A DNA stretch of 64,000 nt, taken from contig CP097466.1 of assembly GCA_041874725.1 (NCBI GenBank), forward strand, positions 682,001 through 746,000. The letters are read 5' to 3'. This document shows, one piece after another, positions 27,880 to 36,270 of this stretch. Each line of letters starts with the position of its first letter. The first letter of the stretch is position 1. The notes below the pieces were generated by a model that saw nothing but the letters and a program-made list of their open reading frames with translations, was not told where the DNA came from and ran no database searches. Both the position numbers and the translations under genes were made by a program. The stretch is from Duganella sp. BuS-21 (GTDB lineage: Bacteria; Pseudomonadota; Gammaproteobacteria; Burkholderiales; Burkholderiaceae_D).

Positions 27880-28008
27880 AATGCCGTCAAGTTAAGCTGA
27901 GTACGTTTCGTCATTCCCGCGAAAGCGGGAATCCATGAGGCGCATGCCGGCTAGCTCAGTATGGATCCCGGCTTTTGCCGGGACGACATCACTTAACTTA
28001 ACGGCATT
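27880..28008. repeat. REP-like inverted doublet 2 with long outer arms
   Basis: Two inverted 27-nt REP-like units, 27910-27936 and 27961-27987, spaced by 24 nt. They are enclosed by outer arms AATGCCGTCAAGTTAAG (27880-27896) and its 16/17 reverse complement (27992-28008), so the whole 129-nt stretch can fold into a three-hairpin cruciform. It lies between the convergent patatin and XRE regulator genes. Confidence 0.85.
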
Positions 28009-28024
28009 TGGATTAAGAGCCGAA

Positions 28025-28759
28025 TTATTTACGGCGCAGGGCGGTGAAGGCGGCGAATTCCCAGGAGCGGAAGCCGACCAGCAGGGTGAAGCCGTCGCGC
28101 TCGTGCGCTCCCAGGCGGCGGTCGCCCTGGTGCAGCCGCGCCAGCTCGCCCGCCAGTTGCTGCACCCGTCCCACCAGCTCTTGCGCGCTCGGCAGCGATA
28201 GCCGCGCCGGCAGACAGAGCAGCGTTTCGCCGGCGCCGTCGAAGCTGCCGCTGAAGTAATCGTCCACCACGTGTTCGCGGAAGAATTGTTGCACCGGGCC
28301 GTCCGGCAGCCAGCGGAAGGCGTTCGAGACGCGCAGCCGGTAGCGGTTCAGCGGCTTCAGTTCAATCAGGCCCAGCCGGTCCAGCTCGGCCAGCAGGACG
28401 ATGCATTCCGGTTCCGTCAGCGCGTAGGTTTCCAGCACCTGCTCCAGCGTCCAGTGCCCGAGGCAGCTGATCGCCATCAGCAGCAGCTTGGGATTGGCCA
28501 GCAGCGATTTTTCCTGCGTCAGCGTGAGGCGGTCCGCCTGTGGTGTGGCGTCGGCCGCGCCGCGCAGCACGTCTTCCATCGGCACCCCGGCCGCCTTGCA
28601 GATCTGCGCCAGCCGCGACAGCGACATGTCCTGCTGGCCGAACATGCGCTTGACGCTCGATTCACTCATGGCAATGCGCTCGGCCAGCATTTTGTAGGTC
28701 ACGCCGGCAGCCCGCATCTGGGTCCGCAGCACCTGCAGCAGTAGTTCCGGTGAGCTCAT
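28025..28759 (-). CDS. XRE-family transcriptional regulator
   Basis: 244 residues from the ATG at 28759 (MSSPELLLQVLRTQMRAAG). N-terminal Cro/CI helix-turn-helix at about 8-65 (TYKMLAERIAMSESSVKRMF, LSRLAQICKAAGVPMEDVL), then a larger domain with winged-helix-like LLAELDRLGLIELKPLNRYR and no recognised ligand site. An open frame of 26 further codons upstream crosses the palindrome at 28786 and is unlikely to be coding. Divergent from the outer-membrane protein gene; the palindrome between them is the likely operator. Confidence 0.85.
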   Translation of the reverse strand: MSSPELLLQVLRTQMRAAGVTYKMLAERIAMSESSVKRMFGQQDMSLSRLAQICKAAGVPMEDVLRGAADATPQADRLTLTQEKSLLANPKLLLMAISCLGHWTLEQVLETYALTEPECIVLLAELDRLGLIELKPLNRYRLRVSNAFRWLPDGPVQQFFREHVVDDYFSGSFDGAGETLLCLPARLSLPSAQELVGRVQQLAGELARLHQGDRRLGAHERDGFTLLVGFRSWEFAAFTALRRK

Positions 28760-28785
28760 TTTGCGCCTTAGTAAAAAAACAAAAG

Positions 28786-28802
28786 GTATCGTATCACGAT
28801 AC
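28786..28802. promoter_or_regulatory. Palindromic operator candidate for the XRE regulator
   Basis: Perfect palindrome GTATCGT-ATC-ACGATAC, 26 bases upstream of the regulator ATG and 121 upstream of the outer-membrane protein ATG. Size and symmetry fit a helix-turn-helix dimer site; autoregulation and control of the divergent gene are inferred. Confidence 0.5.
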
Positions 28803-28923
28803 TCGTCGGTGTGAAAACCTCTCCCTGGAATAATCAATTAGTACATCCGCGCGAAGTGGGGGACACTGCTTGCGCTGTCTCTCGCAGTAGAGACGGCGCC
28901 CTGAACTACCTTACGGAGACGAG

Positions 28924-29481
28924 ATGTCCAACACGATGTTGAAAGTGGCGATGGCCACGTTGATTGCCGCCGGCTGCGGCAGCGCCGTCGGCGCCGAACC
29001 ATCGCCGGTCTATGTGGGCGCGGACGCCGGCACCCAGTTCAGCAACAACACCAGCTTGCTGCGCGCCTACGCCGGCTACAAGCTCGGCGCCGAGAAGGTG
29101 TATGCGGTGGAATTGATGGTGTTCACGCTGGGTACCGAGTCCAGAGTGTTCCAGTGGGGGGATTACAGTTATTCGGGCGGAAACCGGCTGCGCGCCAATG
29201 GCATCGGCGTCAACTGGGCTTCGGCGCTGCCGCTGAACGAGAACTGGACGCTGACCAGCCGGCTGGGCGGCAACTATGCGCACGCCACCACCCGCTCCCG
29301 CTATGCCGGCGGCGACAGCAGTTATGACCGTGGCGGCGTCACGGCGGGCGTGGGCCTGGCCTACCGTCTCAACCCGAATCTGTCGCTGACGGTCGACCTG
29401 AGCTACATGCCGGTCCACCTCAACGCCTATGAAAAAAATACCAGGCCAACGCTGGGTACCGGCTTGCGCTACAACTTTTAA
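28924..29481 (+). CDS. Small outer-membrane beta-barrel protein
   Basis: 185 residues: signal peptide ending SAVGA-EPSP, then alternating amphipathic strands (VYVGADAGTQF, LLRAYAGYKLGAEKVYAVEL, AGVGLAYRLNPNLSLTVDLS) and the terminal GLRYNF, with aromatic last residue recognised by the Bam machinery. Resembles OmpA-like/OmpW-like eight-stranded barrels; no ligand can be named. ACGGAGACGAG precedes the ATG. Probably controlled by the divergent XRE regulator. Confidence 0.8.
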   Translation: MSNTMLKVAMATLIAAGCGSAVGAEPSPVYVGADAGTQFSNNTSLLRAYAGYKLGAEKVYAVELMVFTLGTESRVFQWGDYSYSGGNRLRANGIGVNWASALPLNENWTLTSRLGGNYAHATTRSRYAGGDSSYDRGGVTAGVGLAYRLNPNLSLTVDLSYMPVHLNAYEKNTRPTLGTGLRYNF

Positions 29482-29487
29482 CCTGAG

Positions 29488-29513
29488 AGCGGGCGCCACG
29501 ACCGGCGCCCGCT
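29488..29513. terminator. Hairpin between convergent OMP and hslU
   Basis: Perfect 10-bp stem AGCGGGCGCC / GGCGCCCGCT with a 6-nt loop, 6 bp after the barrel gene stop and 13 bp from the hslU stop. No long T-run on either side, so intrinsic termination is uncertain. Confidence 0.5.
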
Positions 29514-29526
29514 GAGGGTTGCTACT

Positions 29527-30864
29527 TTAGAGCACGTAGCGCGACAGGTCTTCGTTGACCGCCAGCGCATCCAGGCGTGCATTCACATACGCCGCATCGA
29601 TCACCACGGTCTTGCCGGTGTCTTCGGTGGCCGTGAACGACAATTCTTCCAGCAGCTTTTCCATCACCGTGTACAGCCGGCGCGCGCCGATGTTTTCGGT
29701 CCGTTCGTTGACCGAGTAGGCGATTTCCGCCAGGCGCGTGATGCCTTCCTGCGCAAATTCCAGCTTCACGTCTTCGGTCGCCAGCAAGGCTTCATATTGC
29801 TTGGTCAGGCAGGCGTCGGTGCTGGTGAGGATGCGTTCGAAATCGGCGATCGACAGCGACTCGAGCTCGACCCGGATCGGGAAGCGGCCTTGCAGCTCGG
29901 GGATCAGGTCCGACGGCTTGGCCAGGTGGAAGGCGCCCGAGGCGATGAACAGGATGTGGTCGGTCTTGATCATGCCGTACTTGGTGTTGACGGTCGTGCC
30001 TTCCACCAGCGGCAGCAGGTCGCGCTGCACGCCGGCGCGCGAGACGTCGGCGCCGCCCACTTCCGAGCGCGAGGCGATCTTGTCGATCTCATCCAGGAAC
30101 ACGATGCCGTTTTGCTCGACGTTCTGAATGGCTTTCTGCTTCATCTCGTCTTCGTTGATGAGCTTGGCCGCTTCCTCGTCGACCAGGAATTTCATGGCTT
30201 CCTTGATCTTGACCTTGCGCGCCTTCTTGCGCTGCGCGCCGATGCCGGAGAACATGGACTTGATCTGCTCGGTCATTTCCTCCATGCCGGGCGGCGCCAT
30301 GATTTCCATCTGCGGGCCGGCGTCGGCCAGCTCGATCTCGATTTCCTTGTCGTCCAGCTCGCCCTGGCGCAGGCGCTTGCGGAAGGTCTGGCGGGTGGCG
30401 TCGTCCTTCGGCGCCTCGGTGCCGGCCGACGGCGTGAAGCCGAAGTCGCGCGCCGGCGGCAGCAGGATGTCGAGCACGCGGTCTTCGGCCGCATCTTCGG
30501 CGCGGGTGCGCACCTTGGCCATCTCGGCCAGGCGGGTCTGCTTGACGCCGATGTCGACCAGGTCGCGGATGATGGTGTCGACGTCGCGGCCCACATAGCC
30601 GACCTCGGTGAACTTGGTGGCTTCGATCTTGATGAAGGGCGCGTCCGCCAGCTTGGCCAGGCGGCGCGCGATCTCGGTCTTGCCGACGCCGGTCGGGCCG
30701 ATCATCAGGATGTTCTTCGGCGTGATCTCATGCCGCAGCGGCTCTTCCACCTGCTGGCGGCGCCAGCGGTTGCGCAGCGCGATGGCGACCGCTTTCTTGG
30801 CCTTGCCCTGGCCAACCACGTGTTTGTCGAGCTCGCCGACGATTTCATGCGGGGTCATATTCAT
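29527..30864 (-). CDS. hslU: ATP-dependent protease ATPase subunit HslU
   Basis: AAA+ unfoldase of the HslUV (ClpYQ) protease. 445 residues; begins [20 protein letters not shown]. Walker [21 protein letters not shown], pore motif [12 protein letters not shown], Walker [16 protein letters not shown], the I domain between, and sensor [20 protein letters not shown]. Ends [15 protein letters not shown] [11 protein letters not shown], the C-terminal tail that inserts into HslV. ATGA overlap with hslV. Confidence 0.98.
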   Translation of the reverse strand: MNMTPHEIVGELDKHVVGQGKAKKAVAIALRNRWRRQQVEEPLRHEITPKNILMIGPTGVGKTEIARRLAKLADAPFIKIEATKFTEVGYVGRDVDTIIRDLVDIGVKQTRLAEMAKVRTRAEDAAEDRVLDILLPPARDFGFTPSAGTEAPKDDATRQTFRKRLRQGELDDKEIEIELADAGPQMEIMAPPGMEEMTEQIKSMFSGIGAQRKKARKVKIKEAMKFLVDEEAAKLINEDEMKQKAIQNVEQNGIVFLDEIDKIASRSEVGGADVSRAGVQRDLLPLVEGTTVNTKYGMIKTDHILFIASGAFHLAKPSDLIPELQGRFPIRVELESLSIADFERILTSTDACLTKQYEALLATEDVKLEFAQEGITRLAEIAYSVNERTENIGARRLYTVMEKLLEELSFTATEDTGKTVVIDAAYVNARLDALAVNEDLSRYVL

Positions 30865-31403
30865 GCTGGATCCAGTGTTTCAATGATGTGATTCAGATTG
30901 GTGTAGATGCACAGCTGCCCGGCGATGGTCAGTGATTTTTTGACGACTTCCGCCGCCGACAGTTCCGTGTTCTCGACCAGGGCCTTGGCCGCCGACTGCG
31001 CGTAGGTGCCGCCCGAGCCGATGGCGCCGACGCCATCTTCCGGTTCCAGCACGTCGCCATTGCCGGTGATTACCAGCGTCGATTCGCTGTCGGCCACCAG
31101 CAGCATGGCTTCCAGGCGGCGCAGCACGCGGTCGGTGCGCCAGTCCTTGGCCAGCTCGACCGAGGCGCGCAGCAGGTTGCCCTGGTGCTTATCCAGCTTG
31201 CCTTCAAAGCGGTCGAGCAGGGTGAAGGCGTCGGCGGTGCCACCGGCGAAGCCGACCAGCACCTTGCCCTGATACACCTTGCGCACCTTGCGGGCCGTGC
31301 CCTTCATGACAATGTTGCCGAGCGTGACCTGGCCATCGCCGCCCAGCGCGACTTCCTTGCCGCGGCGCACGCACAGAATGGTGGTGCCGTGAAATTGTTC
31401 CAT
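30861..31403 (-). CDS. hslV: ATP-dependent protease subunit HslV
   Basis: Proteasome-like threonine peptidase. 180 residues, [15 protein letters not shown]; the propeptide MEQFHG leaves catalytic Thr7 as the N terminus after self-cleavage. [20 protein letters not shown] and [17 protein letters not shown] are typical. Upstream partner of hslU on the same strand. Confidence 0.98.
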   Translation of the reverse strand: MEQFHGTTILCVRRGKEVALGGDGQVTLGNIVMKGTARKVRKVYQGKVLVGFAGGTADAFTLLDRFEGKLDKHQGNLLRASVELAKDWRTDRVLRRLEAMLLVADSESTLVITGNGDVLEPEDGVGAIGSGGTYAQSAAKALVENTELSAAEVVKKSLTIAGQLCIYTNLNHIIETLDPA

Positions 31404-31472
31404 AGTTACCTCAAAGTAATGATGCGGGCTGCTTCAAGACCAAAAAGTGGGGCCGGGAACTAGAATTGCAAG

Positions 31473-32771
31473 TTAATACTTGTGGGGATAAATCCGCGCC
31501 AGGCCGGCATAGCCCAGCAGCCTGAGCAGGGCAGCGACCAGGTGGTTGACGTCGCGCAAAGCCAGCTTGCGCCCCTCGCCGGCCCAGGGTTGCAGCACCG
31601 CATGCAGCTGTATCGCGCTGGCGTAGTCGATGCGGGTCAGGCGCGAGCAGTCGAACACCAGGGTCGGATATTGCTCAGCATACTGTTGTATCGCCGGCAG
31701 CAGGGCGCCAAGTTGATGTTCTATGATCGGCGGCAACATGAAGCGGTCGGGCGAGGCCGAAACCTGTTGCGCCGGCGCCATGGCCACCTGGTGCGGCGGC
31801 GTGAACGAGGGCGGCGACACTTCAAAGGTGACGCAGTAGTCCATGCCGATCTGCTCGAATTCCTTTTCGCGGTTTTGCAGCTGCAACAGTTCCAGCAGCA
31901 GCAGCCACACGGCTTCGCCCTCGTCGCGGCGGCCAATGGCGAGGTTGCTGCGGATCTGCGCACTGAGCGCGGCCGCGCCCACCAAGATCAGCTCGCGCTG
32001 CTGCTGTTGCAGCTGGCGCAGCGTTTCCAGCAGCAGGGCGGCGCCATCGGCCGCCACCGCCGTTACGCGGATCAGTTCCAGCCGCAATACGGGATGGCCG
32101 GCGGCCAGCTGGCGCAGGCGCTCCAGCTGTGGGGCGATGTGCTGGTCGAGCACGCCGGCGAACGATTCGGTCGGCGTCAGCCCGGCCCAGTCCGGCGAGT
32201 GGGCGGACAGCCCGGCCGGCGCGTGCCACGGCGGCGGCGAGGTTTCATAGGTGCTGGCGTAGTCGATCGACAGGTTGTCGAAGGCGTCCTGCTGGCCGCT
32301 GACCTGGTACAGGTCGAACAGCATCCACCAGGCGCTGCGGTCGCTATTGTGCTTGGAGCCGGCCACGGCGTCGACCAGCATCTGCTGGGCCACGGCGGCC
32401 TGGCCGTTGGCGTACAGGATGGCGATTTCCTCGACCAGCGGCGTGCTGTCGTCGGCGCTGGCCAGCGGCAGTTCCTCGTCGCTCAGCAGCATGGTGGTCG
32501 GGACGTCGTCGGGCGGCTGGGCGGCGCTGCTGGCGCGCGGCGGACGGGCCGGGCGTTGGCTGCCCCACGCCGGTTCGCCCTGGCTGAAGATGTCGGCCGC
32601 CATCGCCGATTCGATGGCGTCGATCTTCATGGCGGTGGCGCGGGCGATTTCGCGCTGGCGCGCCTGCTGGCTCAGGCGTTCGGCCTCGCTGTTGGCGGCC
32701 AGCCGCGCCTGCTCGTCGTCGGTCAGCGGCGGCAGCAACTCAGTTTTCTTGAAGAGAGAGAACAAGCCCAT
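31473..32771 (-). CDS. Protein with tandemly duplicated helical-STAS module
   Basis: 432 residues, no signal peptide. After a charged N-terminal region (1-110) it shows two similar halves: a helical segment (about 115-182, ending LSIDYASTYETSPPPW) plus a STAS-like segment (about 205-272), then a second helical segment (about 283-323, ending IGMDYCVTFEVSPPSF) plus a clear STAS domain (about 350-432, VFDCSRLTRIDYASAIQLHA, ending ARIYPHKY). STAS domains mediate protein switching in anti-anti-sigma factors, but no typical phosphorylatable Ser motif (DxSxxxxxDSSG) is seen. Role unknown. It lies between dksA and hslV, following a terminator for dksA. Confidence 0.75.
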   Translation of the reverse strand: MGLFSLFKKTELLPPLTDDEQARLAANSEAERLSQQARQREIARATAMKIDAIESAMAADIFSQGEPAWGSQRPARPPRASSAAQPPDDVPTTMLLSDEELPLASADDSTPLVEEIAILYANGQAAVAQQMLVDAVAGSKHNSDRSAWWMLFDLYQVSGQQDAFDNLSIDYASTYETSPPPWHAPAGLSAHSPDWAGLTPTESFAGVLDQHIAPQLERLRQLAAGHPVLRLELIRVTAVAADGAALLLETLRQLQQQQRELILVGAAALSAQIRSNLAIGRRDEGEAVWLLLLELLQLQNREKEFEQIGMDYCVTFEVSPPSFTPPHQVAMAPAQQVSASPDRFMLPPIIEHQLGALLPAIQQYAEQYPTLVFDCSRLTRIDYASAIQLHAVLQPWAGEGRKLALRDVNHLVAALLRLLGYAGLARIYPHKY

Positions 32772-32799
32772 AGCCGCCTAGTGTAGCTGCTTTCCGCAT

Positions 32800-32829
32800 A
32801 AAAAAAGCACGCGGCGTGAGGCGCGTGCT
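32800..32829 (-). terminator. Intrinsic terminator of dksA
   Basis: On the minus strand an 8-bp stem AGCACGCG / CGCGTGCT with 8-nt loop is followed by seven T (complement of the A-run 32800-32806). It lies 21 bp beyond the dksA stop. Confidence 0.85.
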
Positions 32830-32850
32830 TCTTGATGGGAACGGCGGGAA

Positions 32851-33297
32851 TTAATCGCCGTACAGCTTCTGCTTCAGTTCGCGGCGTTGCTGGGCTTCCA
32901 GCGACAGCGTGGCGGTCGGACGGGCGATCAGGCGCGGAATGCCGATCGGCTCGCCGGTCTCTTCGCACCAGCCGTAGTCGTTGCCATCGATGGCGGCGAT
33001 CGACTGCTGAACTTTCTTCAGCAGCTTGCGCTCGCGGTCGCGCGTGCGCAGTTCCAGCGCGTGCTCTTCCTCGATGGTGGCGCGGTCGGCCGGGTCCGGC
33101 ACCAGCACGGTTTCGCGCAGGTGTTCGGTGGTTTCGCCGGCGTTTTTCAGCAGCTCTTTTTCCAGGGCTTGCAGCTTGGCCTTGAAGAAGGCCATTTGCG
33201 CCGGATTCATGTAATCCTTGTCATCCATCTTCAGAATTTCTTCTTCGGTCAGGACGCGGTCAGCGGCTGCTGGGGTCGATTTATTAGTTTTGGTCAT
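32851..33297 (-). CDS. dksA: RNA polymerase-binding factor DksA, zinc-finger cysteines mostly absent
   Basis: Stringent-response cofactor with ppGpp in the RNA polymerase secondary channel. 148 residues; coiled coil with the tip residues in VPDPADRATIEEE (about 66-78) and the C-terminal IGIPRLIARPTATLSLEAQQ. Instead of the four-Cys zinc finger only one Cys remains (Cys111 in GWCEETGEP; the others are Thr, Ser and Ala), as in zinc-independent DksA forms. Followed by its own terminator. Confidence 0.96.
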   Translation of the reverse strand: MTKTNKSTPAAADRVLTEEEILKMDDKDYMNPAQMAFFKAKLQALEKELLKNAGETTEHLRETVLVPDPADRATIEEEHALELRTRDRERKLLKKVQQSIAAIDGNDYGWCEETGEPIGIPRLIARPTATLSLEAQQRRELKQKLYGD

Positions 33298-33363
33298 AAC
33301 TTCGCTTACCTTCGATACGACAGAGTTGTAACATTAATCAGCCCGGTTTGTGGCCCGGATAGT

Positions 33364-34431
33364 TTATACCAGACATTGTTCTAAACCGCTAATAAAGATG
33401 TCTTTAGGAAGATTTTTGCCTATAAATACCATTTTGCTGCCACGAACGTCGTTTTCTCCCCATTTCGCGCCGAGGTCGCTGCCCATGATTTGGTGCACGC
33501 CCTGGAATACTACCTTGCGGTCGGCGTCCTGCATGAACAATACGCCTTTGTAGCGCAGCATGCGAGGACCGTAGACATTGACCAGGCCGCCGAGGAATTC
33601 GTCGAGCTTGGCGGTGTCGAATGGACGCTGGCTTTTGAAGACGAAAGCGGCGATGTCGTCGCTGTGGTGGCCGTGATGGTGGTCGTGACCGTGGTGGTCA
33701 TGGTGCTCGTGATCGTGACCGTGGTCATGGCCGCAGTGCTCGTCGTGCACGTGGCCTTCGTCGTGGGTCTGCTCGGTCAGCAGGAAGTCGGGGTCGAGTT
33801 CCAGCTTGTCGTTCAGGTTGAAGCCCTTCAGGTCCAGCACCTCGGTGATCGGGGCGCGGCCGAAATCGGACTTGCTGACCGGGGCGCGCGGATTGATGCG
33901 GGCCAGGCGGGCGGTCAGTGCCGCCAGCTGTTCCTCGGTCACCAGATCGGCCTTGGACAGTAGCAGCTTGTCGGCGAAACCGACCTGGCGCTGGGCTTCT
34001 TCGTGCTGGTCCAGTTGCTCCATGGCGTGGCGGGCGTCCACCACAGTGACCACGGCGTCCAGCATGTAGTGGGCACCCACTTCCTCGTCGACGAAGAAGG
34101 TCTGCGCCACCGGGCCGGGGTTGGCCAGGCCGGTGGTCTCGATCACCACGCGGTCGAACTGGATGTCGCCGGCTTCGCGCTTTTGCGCCAGGTTGCTCAG
34201 CGCCACGATCAAGTCGCCGCGCACGGTGCAGCAGATGCAGCCGTTGTTCATTTCCACGATCTGTTCGCCGGTGTCCTGCACCAGGATTTCGTTGTCGATG
34301 TTTTCCTGGCCGAATTCATTCTCGATGACGGCTATGCGCATGCCGTGCTGTTCCTGCAGGATGCGGTTGAGCAGCGTGGTTTTGCCGGCGCCGAGGAAGC
34401 CGGTGAGGATGGTGGTGGGAATCATGGCCAT
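33364..34431 (-). CDS. COG0523 (CobW/ZNG-type) metal chaperone GTPase
   Basis: 355 residues from ATG 34431 (MAMIPTTILTGFLGAGKTT); an ATG at 34425 is an alternative. P-loop GFLGAGKTT (11-19), metal-binding NGCICCTVRGDL, switch ETTGLANPGPVAQ, then a His-rich stretch of about 35 residues (HDEGHVHDEHCGHDHG onward) and the CobW C-terminal domain. The His-rich insertion and CxCC suggest zinc handling rather than cobalamin synthesis; no cobalamin genes are near. Lies upstream of dksA on the same strand. Confidence 0.92.
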   Translation of the reverse strand: MAMIPTTILTGFLGAGKTTLLNRILQEQHGMRIAVIENEFGQENIDNEILVQDTGEQIVEMNNGCICCTVRGDLIVALSNLAQKREAGDIQFDRVVIETTGLANPGPVAQTFFVDEEVGAHYMLDAVVTVVDARHAMEQLDQHEEAQRQVGFADKLLLSKADLVTEEQLAALTARLARINPRAPVSKSDFGRAPITEVLDLKGFNLNDKLELDPDFLLTEQTHDEGHVHDEHCGHDHGHDHEHHDHHGHDHHHGHHSDDIAAFVFKSQRPFDTAKLDEFLGGLVNVYGPRMLRYKGVLFMQDADRKVVFQGVHQIMGSDLGAKWGENDVRGSKMVFIGKNLPKDIFISGLEQCLV

Positions 34432-34540
34432 GTTGTTTGTATTTTCAAAATGCGTGGATGCAATCGGGCGATTATGCCGGAAATTTTCCTGGGCTTGCAA
34501 TTCGCCTGATTGAGCGATATCAGCACGCGCTGCGGAAAAA

Positions 34541-35476
34541 CTACTTCAGCTTGGCGCGTGGGTGGGCTTTGTCGTACACCTCGGCCAGGTGTTGGAAGTC
34601 GAGCGCGGTATACACCTGGGTCGAGCTGATGCTGGAGTGGCCCAGCATTTCCTGCACCGCCCGCAAGTCGCCCGACGATTGCAGCACGTGCGAGGCGAAG
34701 GAGTGGCGCAGCATATGCGGGTGCACGTGCACCGGCGCGCCGTTGGCCACGCCGTGGGCCTGCAGCCGCTGCTGGATCACACGCGGCGAGACGCGGGTGC
34801 CGCGCGTGCTCAGGAACAGGGCGTTGCCGCCGTCGGCCGGCGCCGGGCGCACCGCCAGCCAGGCTTGCAGCGCCGCCAGGGCTGCCGCACCGACCGGCAC
34901 CGTGCGCCGCTTGTTGCCCTTGCCGGTGACGGTGACGTCGCGGTTGCCGGCTTCCACCCAGCCCAGGCTGTCCTTGCCGGGCGTGACGTCGAGGCCGGCC
35001 AGTTCCGATACCCGCAGGCCGCTGGAATACAACAGTTCGAACATGGCGCGGTTGCACAGCTCGGCCGGCTCGGGCGAGGCGCCGGCGACCGGACGGGGCG
35101 GGGCGACCAGCTGCACGGCATCGTCGACCGACAGCGCGCGCGGCAGCGTCTTGGCGCGTTTGGGCGCACGCACGCCCTGCACCGGGTTGGCGGCCAGCGG
35201 CGTGTGCTCGCCCAGCCAGTTGAAAAAGCCGCGCCAGCTCGACAGCTTGCGCGCGATCGAACGTGGATCGAGCTGCTGGGCGTGCAGTTTGGCGGTCAGG
35301 CGGCGGATGGCGTGGTGGTCGAGCGCGGTCCACTCGACCGCGCCGGACAGCCCGGCCAGTTCCTGCAGGTCGCGCGCGTAGGCGGCGACGGTGTGGGGAG
35401 ACAGCCGGCGCACGCCGGCCAGGTGGGCCAGGTAAGCGTCGATCCAGGCCAGCTTGGGGTCCGGAGCGTCGCTCAT
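34541..35476 (-). CDS. xerC: Site-specific tyrosine recombinase XerC
   Basis: Resolves chromosome dimers at dif together with XerD. 311 residues: SAM-like core-binding domain (about 8-95), catalytic domain with Arg155 (SGLRVSELAGLDV), HPHMLRHSFASH (His254, Arg257), His280 and nucleophile Tyr289 (SSISSTQVYT). Immediately downstream of the DUF484 gene, as in many proteobacteria; not associated with an integron or island. Confidence 0.94.
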   Translation of the reverse strand: MSDAPDPKLAWIDAYLAHLAGVRRLSPHTVAAYARDLQELAGLSGAVEWTALDHHAIRRLTAKLHAQQLDPRSIARKLSSWRGFFNWLGEHTPLAANPVQGVRAPKRAKTLPRALSVDDAVQLVAPPRPVAGASPEPAELCNRAMFELLYSSGLRVSELAGLDVTPGKDSLGWVEAGNRDVTVTGKGNKRRTVPVGAAALAALQAWLAVRPAPADGGNALFLSTRGTRVSPRVIQQRLQAHGVANGAPVHVHPHMLRHSFASHVLQSSGDLRAVQEMLGHSSISSTQVYTALDFQHLAEVYDKAHPRAKLK

Positions 35477-35486
35477 GGGGCAGGCT

Positions 35487-36155
35487 TCAGGCCAGCAGCC
35501 AGGCCAGCGCGGTGCTGGAGGTTTCGCCGATGTGTACCAGGAAGTCGGTCGCCATCAGCGAGGTGAAGCGCTTGGCGTCCTGCGAACCCATGATCAGCAG
35601 GCCGAAGGCTTGCTTGTCGCCCGGCTTGCGCAGCGGGATGATGACGGTCGATACCACGGCCGAAGCATCGTCCAGCCAGCGCACCGCTTCGAAGTCCTTG
35701 TTGGCGCCGCAGTACGGGGCCAGCAGGCTGTTGGCGAAGATGCGCGCGTCTTCCGACACGCCCTTGACGAACCATTCGTCCAGGTAGTCCGGCGCCGTGC
35801 CCCAGATGCGCAGCGTCACTTGCGGCACTTCGAAGGCGGTCTTCAGGCCGTTGACCACGGAGAACGGCATCGAGCCCACGTCTTCCGATTGCAGCAGCAC
35901 CTGGGTCCAGCGGTGGAACTTGTTGGCGATGGCTTCGTTTTCCGATGCCAGGCGCATCAGGTTGCTCATGCGCAGTTCCAGCGCTTTGTATTTGTCGCGC
36001 AACACTTCCATCTGGCGCTCCTGCAGCGAGACGGCGCGTCCTGTCAGCGGGCTGGCCAGCTTGATCTCGCCCAGCAGGTCCGCGTGCTCGGCGAAGAACT
36101 GCGGGTTGTCGGTCAGGAATTGTGCAACGAGGGTGGAATCCAGAGGGGCGGTCAT
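35487..36155 (-). CDS. DUF484 family protein
   Basis: 222 residues, GAF-like fold expected. Begins with LVAQFLTDNPQFFAEHADLL, the family signature, then a coiled segment (SLQERQMEVLRDKYKALELR) and TVIIPLRKPGDKQAFGLLIM. Function unknown; typically sits between dapF and xerC. Here it still precedes xerC by 10 bp but dapF is 3.1 kb away, beyond a porin and a Sel1 gene. Confidence 0.92.
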   Translation of the reverse strand: MTAPLDSTLVAQFLTDNPQFFAEHADLLGEIKLASPLTGRAVSLQERQMEVLRDKYKALELRMSNLMRLASENEAIANKFHRWTQVLLQSEDVGSMPFSVVNGLKTAFEVPQVTLRIWGTAPDYLDEWFVKGVSEDARIFANSLLAPYCGANKDFEAVRWLDDASAVVSTVIIPLRKPGDKQAFGLLIMGSQDAKRFTSLMATDFLVHIGETSSTALAWLLA

Positions 36156-36197
36156 CGAGGTACTTTGCTAGGCGGTGGTGGTGTGCAATTTTAAACG

Positions 36198-36227
36198 AAA
36201 AAAAACGGACATGGTGTCCCATGCCCG
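36198..36227 (-). terminator. Intrinsic terminator of the porin gene
   Basis: Minus strand: 9-bp stem CGGGCATGG / CCATGTCCG (one G-U pair), loop GACA, then eight T. It ends 43 bp past the porin stop and separates it from DUF484. Confidence 0.85.
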
Positions 36228-36270
36228 TCATTCCCCAACTCACGCTGGCAGTTCTTGCCGACTGCGCCGC

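Noticed and set aside
34541..35476. XerC as an integrase marking a genomic island
   Set aside because: It sits in the conserved DUF484-xerC setting with housekeeping neighbours; no att repeats or tRNA gene nearby.
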